Shown: piece by piece, positions 1-5,493 of the stretch
How the letters are laid out: each line of letters opens with the position of its first letter
Position numbering within the stretch: the first letter of the stretch is position 1
NCBI GenBank assembly: GCA_003649915.1
Contig: QMTG01000069.1
Coordinates: forward strand, 1-5,909
Source: Thermoplasmata archaeon
GTDB taxonomy: Archaea; Thermoplasmatota; Thermoplasmata; B31-G17
Direction of reading: 5' to 3'
DNA length: 5,909 bases
Made by a program: the position numbers and the translations under genes
The notes under the pieces: generated by a model
Told to the model about the DNA's origin: nothing
The model's input: only the letters and a program-made list of their open reading frames with translations
Database searches by the model: none

Positions 1-1415
1 ACAATCCATACTGCCAGTGATATATAAGGCATCCACCATTCTATGCCTCCTGGTGCCCCCCTACCGTATATTGCGTGATAGCCAAAGGTGAGGGTGTGCT
101 GATAGGAGCCTGAGGGATTAAAGAGCGCTATTTTATTGCTGACTTCTATCCATTTCTCAGAGCCCAGTGGGTTGCCCAGTATGGCGTTGACGGCCAAACT
201 TATCAATCCCCAGAAGATGATAAATATGAGCAGTAGACCAATCCCTGAAAGGATTGCGGTTCCCGTTGTCTTGGCGATAGAGGACAGCGTGATCTGCAGT
301 AGTATGTATATCATTGTCAGCACTGAGGTTACCAGTAGGAAGGTGAGGATATATTTCATACTGGCTTCTGTGCCAGTTGCATGGGATATAAGCATGATGC
401 CCCCTAGGTTTACTATTATCATAGGTATTATTAACACAGCACTCATACCTATGAATTTCCCCAGAACTATTTCTTTCCTTCCAACAGGACGGCTGAGCAA
501 AAACACCATGGAATTCTGTATTTTTTCCTTCACTATGGAGTCAAAAGACAATGCTATTGCAACAATTGGAATCATTATGTAAAGCACAGTGGAGCCCATA
601 AATCTTATAACATCATTTGCATCATTTATCTTTATTCTCCCATAACTATCATCCTCGGCTATTATGAAGGTCGCATAAGCCTCGGTATTGCCCAAGCACG
701 CACGAGCCGAGTACATCCCAGGCTTGACTGCACCAAATCTTTCAACAACCCCTGTGGTGTTCAAGTTTTTAATCAACAATACACCGTACGTATTCGTTTC
801 CCCCACCAGCGTGTAATTATCACTTTCAACCCATCTCCTTTTAATATACACAGAGGCGTTAGGGACGGGCTCACCTCTCGCCGACACCACGAGAAGGTAG
901 ACATCATCCGCTATGTTATCATCATCTGCATCCTGCACTCTTGCCGACATATAAATCTGCGATGGTGATACGGAAACCGAAGATAGTGCATAGAACTCTA
1001 ACTCCGAGCCCCCGTACTCTATTTTTACTGTCGACCCGTATATGTCCCCGCTAACGTTGTGTATAACAAACATACCATTTTTTGTACCACCTTGGGCTAC
1101 CACCTTCCCGCTATAATCCTTGAGCACAACCCTTGCCCCGTCTACAGGGTTGCACCTTAAATCGTACACGTATATCACATAGTCATCATTTAGTGGCGAG
1201 TCTAAGGGTAGTAGATACTGAAATGCCACAATCTTAGGTTTTTCCACAGATTCACGCACAGCAATCCCCGATATACCGTATGCACCCCCTATCACCGAGA
1301 GGGCAAGCAGAACTATGAGAATGAGCAGACGGATACTTTTAACATTGCTTAATGCCTCGTGCTTTGCCACTATCAACATTCTTCCGGTTTTAAACACCTT
1401 TCTCTCCCCCATCAT
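1..1415 (-). CDS. ABC-2 type transporter permease with large extracellular insert (C-terminus cut by window edge)
   Basis: An uninterrupted frame of 471 codons runs from an ATG at 1415 to the window edge. It is probably the membrane subunit of an ABC-2 family transporter, paired with the ATPase just upstream. Residues 30-50 form a first membrane helix. Residues about 51-271 are a polar domain predicted to be outside the cell. Further hydrophobic segments lie near 272-291, 324-345, 354-376 and 386-412, and a sixth begins near 463, so probably only a short C-terminal piece is missing. The loop after helix 2 (residues 292-320, with E297, K298, R309-P310 and GRKEIVLGKF) matches the cytoplasmic coupling segment typical of ABC2_membrane_2-like permeases. 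The start overlaps the ATPase by 26 nt in another frame, which suggests translational coupling; AGGA lies 4 nt upstream of the ATG. An ATG at 1412 or a later GTG could also be the start. The substrate is unknown. The family call is firm and the exact start is moderate. Confidence 0.85.
   Translation of the reverse strand, partial: MMGERKVFKTGRMLIVAKHEALSNVKSIRLLILIVLLALSVIGGAYGISGIAVRESVEKPKIVAFQYLLPLDSPLNDDYVIYVYDLRCNPVDGARVVLKDYSGKVVAQGGTKNGMFVIHNVSGDIYGSTVKIEYGGSELEFYALSSVSVSPSQIYMSARVQDADDDNIADDVYLLVVSARGEPVPNASVYIKRRWVESDNYTLVGETNTYGVLLIKNLNTTGVVERFGAVKPGMYSARACLGNTEAYATFIIAEDDSYGRIKINDANDVIRFMGSTVLYIMIPIVAIALSFDSIVKEKIQNSMVFLLSRPVGRKEIVLGKFIGMSAVLIIPMIIVNLGGIMLISHATGTEASMKYILTFLLVTSVLTMIYILLQITLSSIAKTTGTAILSGIGLLLIFIIFWGLISLAVNAILGNPLGSEKWIEVSNKIALFNPSGSYQHTLTFGYHAIYGRGAPGGIEWWMPYISLAVWI
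603..1265 (-). other. Predicted extracellular domain of the permease: two beta-sandwich-like repeats with a Ca-loop-like motif
   Basis: This stretch encodes residues 51-271 of the permease, between membrane helices 1 and 2. Two parts look alike. The first, about residues 78-140, reads C-N-P-V-D-G-A-R-V-V-L, then a G-x-F-x-I turn. The second, about residues 172-253, reads P-V-P-N-A-S-V-Y-I, then T-x-T-Y-G-V-L-L-I and G-M-Y-S-A. Such patterns are typical of carboxypeptidase-regulatory-like or Ig-like beta sandwiches. Between them residues 162-171 (DADDDNIADD) resemble a thrombospondin-3/dockerin-type calcium loop with aspartates at 162, 164, 166 and 170. C88 and C240 are the only cysteines in the insert. 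The fold assignment is by pattern only and has not been tested by a profile search. Confidence 0.5.
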
Positions 1416-2352
1416 CGCTTCCTGTCATCTCAAGGAAAATTTCCTCAAGTGTTGGCTCATACGAGTAAAAGGACGTTATTTTGCACCCCTGTTCCACAGC
1501 CATCCGTACTAAATCCGGGCATGGGCTTACTTCAGGGTCTAATATGATTTCGTACCCGCTATTTATTTGCCTTACGTCAAGCACACCTTTAGTGTTTAAA
1601 GCCTCGCTGACAAAATCCTTAGTTATCTCGCCAAGCATTATGTACTTTGACCTGCTTATTTTCAATTTTTTCTTAACATCGCCAACATTCCCTGTAATCA
1701 CCATTTTTCCTCTGTTTATTATCCCAACACTGTTGCAAAGAAGTTCAACCTCCGAAAGAATATGTGATGACAGAAAAATGGTTATTCCCTCACGATTTAG
1801 CCTTTTTATAAGACGCCTGAAATAAACAATCCCTGCAGGATCAAGCCCGTTGGTCGGCTCGTCCATAATTGTTATCTTTGGCTCATGGAGAAGCGCTTGA
1901 GCAAGCGCTAGCCTCTTTCTCATACCGTGCGAGTACGCCTTTACCCTCATTTTCCTGTACTGCGCTAAGCCCAGTTCCTCCATAAGTTCTTTAATTCTTT
2001 TTCTTCTCTCCTCTCGCGGTATGCCATTAAGTGCACCATAATAATCCAACACCTCATAGCCGTTCAGTGTTTCATAAAATCCGGGCTTTTCCGGCAATAT
2101 TCCTACGACATTCTTCACTTCATCACTTTCATCCACCACATTATGTCCATCAATCCACGCCTCACCTGATGTTGGCATTATTATACCGGCGAGTATGTTT
2201 ATTGTTGTGGTTTTTCCAGCACCGTTAGGTCCAAGAAAGCCATAGATATCGCCATAAGCAACACCGAATGTTACCGAGTCCAGTGCGACAACATCAGGCA
2301 TTCTGAACTCTCTATAAACCTTTGTTAGGTTTTTAACATCAATTGCATTCAT
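1390..2352 (-). CDS. ABC-2 type transporter ATP-binding protein
   Basis: This is a cytoplasmic ATPase that should power the permease encoded immediately downstream. Counted from the ATG at 2352 (320 residues), Walker A is GPNGAGKTT at 41-49, the signature region is YSHGM-RKRLALAQAL from 140, Walker B with catalytic Glu is ITIMDE at 160-165, the D-loop is GLDP at about 169-172, and the switch histidine is H197 in LSSHIL. The usual Q-loop glutamine is replaced by E88 in ILPEKPGFYETL, a pattern common in this ABC-2/drug-exporter (CcmA/NatA-like) subgroup. The C-terminal part, about residues 215-305, resembles the extension with an end motif (TLEEIFLEMTG) found in these ATPases. The frame is open upstream to a TTG at 2364 and a GTG at 2361. 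I prefer the ATG because it has GGTGGT 4 nt upstream and gives the usual N-terminus (NAIDVKNLTKVY). It overlaps the lysS end by 14 nt. The substrate and the direction of transport are not evident. Confidence 0.93.
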   Translation of the reverse strand: MNAIDVKNLTKVYREFRMPDVVALDSVTFGVAYGDIYGFLGPNGAGKTTTINILAGIIMPTSGEAWIDGHNVVDESDEVKNVVGILPEKPGFYETLNGYEVLDYYGALNGIPREERRKRIKELMEELGLAQYRKMRVKAYSHGMRKRLALAQALLHEPKITIMDEPTNGLDPAGIVYFRRLIKRLNREGITIFLSSHILSEVELLCNSVGIINRGKMVITGNVGDVKKKLKISRSKYIMLGEITKDFVSEALNTKGVLDVRQINSGYEIILDPEVSPCPDLVRMAVEQGCKITSFYSYEPTLEEIFLEMTGSDDGGEKGV

Positions 2353-3892
2353 TACTACCACCAACTGCCTCCCTTATTCTCGAAACCACGAACTCTCTCC
2401 CCAGATAGCTCAGGAAGTAACCGAGCCTAGGCCCGTAATCCTTCCCCAAAAACACTGAGTAGATAATGGAGAACAGGCTACGTGCCTCAACTCCAGCCCT
2501 AGATGCGCACTCGTAAACCAAGGAATGAATTTTATCAGCTTTCCACGGTATGTTTTCGAGGAGGTTAACCATACAACAAAGAGCATTGCGTTCCTCAGTG
2601 CTGAGGTCAAGTTGTGGAAGGGAAGGTAATATTGAGAATTTTAGCCTTTCTGGGGCGTGTTTTTCAACCCAGTTCTTCACACGCTCTATCCTATCCCTAA
2701 GCGCATCATCATCAGCATCGCCCATACCACATCTGTTGAGAATTTCCTTTATCCCTTGGATATCATCCCTTATTTGCACTATGTTTACCAAATGCCTATA
2801 CGGCACCTTTTTTTTGTACACTGGGTAGCCAATACACGATAATTCGTATGCTCTCCTGTAATCTTCAACGTTGTCTTTGTCAATCTTTCTATCAGACAAA
2901 CCAAAGTAATACTTCTCACACTCGTCATATTCGTGGACTATATCAAGAATAGGAAGCCCTGGGTCAAAGTCTATGTGCTTTGAGGGCTGTACCCGTGCAA
3001 TCATGAACCTGAGCACTTCAGGCTCTACTATATTAAGCGCATCGTGTATTGTAAACACTATGCCCTTGGACGCAGACATTGCACCCTTGCCCTTCAACTG
3101 CACCCACTCGTAAACAACAGGGTAGGGTGCACTGTACCCAAAAACTTCTTCACATATCCTTTTCCCAGTATCATAAGAGCCACCCGATGTTGCATGGTCT
3201 TTTCCGAAAGGTTCGCATGTTATTCCGAGTATTGACCACCTAGCAGGCCAGTCTATTCTCCAAAGAAGTTTTCCTTCATCCCTTCGCACATCAACTTGCC
3301 CCTCATATCCACAACTACACCTATAATGCACCTTTGGAAAAGTGTAATCTATGATTTCAGCATCTCCTATCCTACCACAGGATTCGCATCTCACAGCATA
3401 TGGGTGCCATTTTTCAGGCAACTTACGGGAGGATACACCCTCAAGTATATTTGCGATTTTTTCCTCATTTTTCATTGCTTTATCTACAGCATCGGCATAC
3501 ATGCCATTGGCGTACATTTCATGCGTTAGCACCACCTTCATTTGAACACCCAGGTCCTTAAGCGATGATATAAAAGGTTCAAGGTAGTGCTCGGCGTAGT
3601 TTTTGTGCCCTCCACACGGGCATGGTATTTTGTACAGGGGCATTTTTACGTATTTTTCGTACTCATCTGGTAGAAATGGATAACGTCTCCTAAGGGGGTC
3701 TATCGTATCGCCCACAAATATTACCTCTGCCTTCTCACCAATATCCTGAAGGGCTTTTCTTATAAAGTCTGCAGTCAAAATCTCTCTCATGTTTCCCACA
3801 TGTATAGGGCCTGAGGGGGTTATTCCAGTGGCTATCCTATGCTCGCTGTACTTTTCGGCAAGGTCCTTTGCAATAACGTCTGCCCAGTGCAT
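2339..3892 (-). CDS. lysS: Lysyl-tRNA synthetase, class I
   Basis: This enzyme attaches lysine to tRNA-Lys in the cytoplasm using ATP. The 517-residue length and motifs fit the class I (Rossmann-fold) LysRS found in most archaea and a few bacteria, not the class II enzyme. The HIGH-type motif is HVGN at residues 31-34, within TPSGPIHVGNMRE. Metal-binding cysteines appear as CPC at 91-93, CESC at 169-172 and CSC at 192-194. The segment around 211-243 (W-R-I-D-W-P-A-R-W, then FGKDH, then SYDTG) is a hallmark of the family. The KMSKS-type loop reads AMSASKG at 271-277, with alanine where lysine is usual. The C-terminal third is the helical anticodon-binding part. The ATG at 3892 gives a typical N-terminus; no clear Shine-Dalgarno precedes it, and the upstream gene ends 13 nt away, so coupled translation is likely. 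Its stop overlaps the ABC ATPase start. Confidence 0.96.
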   Translation of the reverse strand: MHWADVIAKDLAEKYSEHRIATGITPSGPIHVGNMREILTADFIRKALQDIGEKAEVIFVGDTIDPLRRRYPFLPDEYEKYVKMPLYKIPCPCGGHKNYAEHYLEPFISSLKDLGVQMKVVLTHEMYANGMYADAVDKAMKNEEKIANILEGVSSRKLPEKWHPYAVRCESCGRIGDAEIIDYTFPKVHYRCSCGYEGQVDVRRDEGKLLWRIDWPARWSILGITCEPFGKDHATSGGSYDTGKRICEEVFGYSAPYPVVYEWVQLKGKGAMSASKGIVFTIHDALNIVEPEVLRFMIARVQPSKHIDFDPGLPILDIVHEYDECEKYYFGLSDRKIDKDNVEDYRRAYELSCIGYPVYKKKVPYRHLVNIVQIRDDIQGIKEILNRCGMGDADDDALRDRIERVKNWVEKHAPERLKFSILPSLPQLDLSTEERNALCCMVNLLENIPWKADKIHSLVYECASRAGVEARSLFSIIYSVFLGKDYGPRLGYFLSYLGREFVVSRIREAVGGSNECN

Positions 3893-3905
3893 GCCGTTGC
3901 AAAAA

Positions 3906-4508
3906 CTACTTAGGCCTTATTATTCTTGCCCTTATGAGCGCCCGTAAGGGAACACCCATTATATCATTATGTGGTGTTTTATTTACTATTACCACAGCAA
4001 GTACGGGGTTACCGTTATCGTGTCTAACTGTTTTTATTGCCGACATCAAGGTGTGGCCTGTGCTCAGAACATCATCTATAAACACCACATTTTTGCCAGA
4101 AACTGAGGCATAATTAGAGCTAAATGTACCGAGTGAATCCTTATCCTGCGGTGGGCGGTATATTGCAAGTTCTATGTCCATGAGGTTTGATATGCATGTA
4201 GCATACGGTATGCCGTTAAGCGCTATTCCAACAGCCACATCAACATCAACATCTCTTTTTACCATTTCTTCCTCTATAACATCCATAATTGCAAAAGATA
4301 AGGTTTCTATCCTTCTACCAAACACACCCACAGATCTCCAGCCAATCTTAATATCGATGGGCATTTCCTCCTCGATACCCCTAGTCAATAGCCATGTTAT
4401 TGTCTCTGTGGATAAATGCAATTCCTCACCAATCTCTCTCTCTGTTAACCCTTTCTTTTTAAGCTCTATGACTTTCTCAAGCAAACTTTCAATTGACTTC
4501 ATGCTCAT
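3906..4508 (-). CDS. gfcR: PyrE-like HTH-phosphoribosyltransferase protein, GfcR-type transcriptional regulator
   Basis: This 200-residue protein joins an N-terminal helix-turn-helix to a type I phosphoribosyltransferase domain. The HTH covers about residues 10-45 (KKKGLTEREIGEELHLS, then ETITWLL). The second domain carries the PRPP-binding motif VVFIDDVLSTGHT at 141-153, preceded by GTFSSNYASVSG, a combination typical of the archaeal orotate-PRTase-like family. In Haloferax volcanii the family member GfcR activates sugar-degradation genes. Here the ligand and targets are unknown, and these proteins are often labelled simply orotate phosphoribosyltransferase-like. True PyrE activity is less likely, because the HTH fusion and PyrE-like label go together and no other pyrimidine gene is nearby. 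The start is the ATG at 4508 or 4502; neither has a good Shine-Dalgarno, which fits a nearly leaderless transcript from the promoter at 4536-4549. It is the first gene of the minus-strand block, 13 nt before lysS. Confidence 0.88.
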   Translation of the reverse strand: MSMKSIESLLEKVIELKKKGLTEREIGEELHLSTETITWLLTRGIEEEMPIDIKIGWRSVGVFGRRIETLSFAIMDVIEEEMVKRDVDVDVAVGIALNGIPYATCISNLMDIELAIYRPPQDKDSLGTFSSNYASVSGKNVVFIDDVLSTGHTLMSAIKTVRHDNGNPVLAVVIVNKTPHNDIMGVPLRALIRARIIRPK

Positions 4509-4535
4509 CGCCGCCCATGTAATAACAATGCTCCG

Positions 4536-4549
4536 TATTAAAAATTTCG
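4536..4549 (-). promoter_or_regulatory. Archaeal BRE/TATA promoter for the minus-strand gfcR-lysS-ABC block
   Basis: Read on the minus strand the sequence is CGAAATTTTTAATA: a purine-rich BRE-like CGAAA followed by an A/T box centred near 4540. The usual archaeal spacing puts the transcription start near 4515, only about 7-13 nt before the two candidate ATGs. That agrees with the lack of a ribosome binding site. A second weaker candidate, CTATATTC at about 4551-4558, lies further upstream. Confidence 0.5.
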
Positions 4550-4594
4550 TAGAATATAGAGGTTTCTCTCGCCATCAAAGTAAAAAATTGAGGG

Positions 4595-4608
4595 ATAAAG
4601 TTTATATA
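4595..4608 (+). promoter_or_regulatory. Archaeal TATA box with purine-rich BRE for the mrp operon
   Basis: The box TTTATATA at 4601-4608 is close to the archaeal consensus and is preceded by purine-rich ATAAAG. With typical spacing, transcription should start near 4630, leaving a leader of roughly 45-50 nt before the mrp ATG at 4678. The leader contains the Shine-Dalgarno and the perfect TTAGG/CCTAA element. Confidence 0.65.
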
Positions 4609-4627
4609 GGGCCTGTATCTATTAGTT

Positions 4628-4641
4628 TTAGGTAAGTCCAA
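4628..4641. promoter_or_regulatory. Degenerate operator-like element, TTAGG-N4-tCcAA
   Basis: The left arm TTAGG is intact and the right arm TCCAA matches CCTAA at 3 of 5 positions. It lies exactly 19 bp before the perfect copy at 4647-4660 and covers the predicted transcription start. The call depends on pairing with that second element; alone it would not be reported. Confidence 0.3.
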
Positions 4642-4645
4642 ACTA

Positions 4646-4661
4646 TTTAGGAAAACCTAAA
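4646..4661. promoter_or_regulatory. Perfect inverted repeat TTTAGG-AAAA-CCTAAA, candidate operator in the mrp leader
   Basis: This 6-bp perfect palindrome with a 4-nt centre lies between the predicted transcription start and the Shine-Dalgarno of mrp. Its TTAGG-N4-CCTAA core has the same arms and spacing as the left 14 bp of the bacterial DtxR/IdeR iron box (TTAGGTTAGCCTAACCTAA). Given that the operon encodes Fe-S and metal-cofactor proteins, an iron-dependent repressor site is a reasonable inference. An A/T-rich RNA hairpin masking the leader is the alternative. No regulator gene is in the window. Confidence 0.45.
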
Positions 4662-4662
4662 A

Positions 4663-4668
4663 GAGGTG
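4663..4668 (+). promoter_or_regulatory. Ribosome binding site of mrp
   Basis: GAGGTG matches the archaeal anti-Shine-Dalgarno over 6 nt and sits 9 nt before the ATG at 4678. It favours this start over the internal ATG at codon 12, which has no comparable site. Confidence 0.75.
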
Positions 4669-4677
4669 TAGGACGCA

Positions 4678-5493
4678 ATGGATGGGCAGAAAGGCGTTGA
4701 GCTTTCTGGAATGAAGGGTGTGAAGCGAAAGATAATGGTTATGAGTGGAAAGGGAGGTGTTGGCAAGAGCACTGTGGCAGCATCGCTCGCCGTAGCCCTT
4801 AGAGCGTTGGGGAAATCTGTTGGAATATTGGACGCAGATATACATGGGCCCAGTGTTCCAAAGATTATTGGGGCTGAGAATGTCAGACTTGAGGTCGTTG
4901 ACAATAAAATTGTGCCTGCGGTTGTTCATGACGGTATAAGGGTGATATCTATGGCCTACTTGCTATCGGAGAGCGACTCCCCAGTCATATGGCGAGGTCC
5001 CATAAAAATGAAGGCAATAAGCCAATTCTTAAACGATGTTGATTGGGGCGAACTTGACTATCTGATTGTTGACCTGCCGCCCGGCACTGGTGATGAGCCT
5101 CTTAGCATTGCTCAACTTCTTCCAAATAACGATGGGGCAATAATAGTAACCACACCGCAGGAAGTGTCGCTTCTTAGTGTTAGAAAGGCTGTGAATTTTG
5201 CAAGGGTTTTGAAGGTTCCTATAATTGGTGTGATAGAAAACATGAGCGGGTTTGTATGCCCGAACTGTGGTACTCGTATTGAGATATTTGGGAGTGGTGG
5301 AGGTGAAAAGATCGCCAAAGAATATGATTTGAGACTCCTAGGAAAAATCCCAATTGACCCACGAATTGTTGAGGCAGGTGATTCAGGAAAGGCGCTTATG
5401 GTGGAAAATGAAAGCGATGATATTGCTTCAATATTTCTCAAAATTGCTAGAGAGGTTGATAGTATTGTTTCAGGAGGTGGTGATAAGGAATGA
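4678..5493 (+). CDS. mrp: Mrp/ApbC/NBP35 family P-loop ATPase, iron-sulfur cluster carrier
   Basis: This 271-residue cytoplasmic protein belongs to the Mrp/NBP35 branch of the SIMIBI (MinD/ParA-like) ATPases, whose members bind a [4Fe-4S] cluster at a dimer interface and pass it to apoproteins. The deviant Walker A GKGGVGKST is at residues 24-32, the switch I region DADIHGPSVP at 52-61, and the Walker B-like IVDLPPGTGDEP at 130-141. The cluster-binding CxxC (CPNC) is at 194-197, inside the conserved ENMSGFVCPNCG and followed by the family's FGSGGGEKIA segment. It has only a short leader before the P-loop and lacks the N-terminal ferredoxin-like cysteine extension of eukaryotic NBP35, as is usual for archaeal Mrp. 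It is the first gene of the plus operon. Its last codons include a strong Shine-Dalgarno for the next gene, and its stop overlaps the next ATG, so the two products probably work together or are made in proportion. Confidence 0.95.
   Translation: MDGQKGVELSGMKGVKRKIMVMSGKGGVGKSTVAASLAVALRALGKSVGILDADIHGPSVPKIIGAENVRLEVVDNKIVPAVVHDGIRVISMAYLLSESDSPVIWRGPIKMKAISQFLNDVDWGELDYLIVDLPPGTGDEPLSIAQLLPNNDGAIIVTTPQEVSLLSVRKAVNFARVLKVPIIGVIENMSGFVCPNCGTRIEIFGSGGGEKIAKEYDLRLLGKIPIDPRIVEAGDSGKALMVENESDDIASIFLKIAREVDSIVSGGGDKE
5472..5479 (+). promoter_or_regulatory. Strong ribosome binding site for the NifX-like gene inside mrp
   Basis: AGGAGGTG is a near-complete anti-Shine-Dalgarno match, ending 10 nt before the ATG at 5490. 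AAGGA directly abuts the ATG. It encodes part of the SGGGDKE tail of Mrp at the same time, and it decides the start of the overlapping downstream gene. Confidence 0.75.

Larger units (their letters stand above)
4509..4677. other. Divergent intergenic control region (169 nt)
   Basis: This is the only non-coding gap of any size in the window. It separates two divergently transcribed operons and is A/T-rich. It holds a TATA/BRE candidate for each direction, two TTAGG-type elements and a Shine-Dalgarno for the plus gene. The plus-side TTTATATA is near-palindromic with the reverse TATATAAA, so it might also support some minus-strand initiation. I saw no small ORF or structured RNA that I could support. 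Confidence 0.75.

Noticed and set aside
136..582. Plus-strand open frame of 148 codons
   Set aside because: It lies opposite the continuous permease frame, has no family resemblance, and its hydrophobic look mirrors the membrane helices coded on the other strand.
1265..1328. First hydrophobic segment of the permease as a secretion signal peptide
   Set aside because: It is followed by a large outer domain and then five or more membrane helices with a normal cytoplasmic coupling loop, so it serves better as membrane helix 1.
3906..4508. Classical orotate phosphoribosyltransferase (pyrE) of pyrimidine synthesis
   Set aside because: The N-terminal helix-turn-helix and the family-specific segment before the PRPP motif point to the PyrE-like regulator group, and no pyrimidine genes are adjacent.
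4174..4635. Plus-strand open frame of 153 codons spanning the gfcR start and intergenic gap
   Set aside because: It is antisense to a well-recognised HTH-PRTase gene, runs through the predicted TATA box of mrp and has no recognisable domain or ribosome binding site.
4647..4929. Two overlapping minus-strand open frames opposite the start of mrp
   Set aside because: They are shadows of the Mrp P-loop region; their composition follows the complementary codons and shows no domain.
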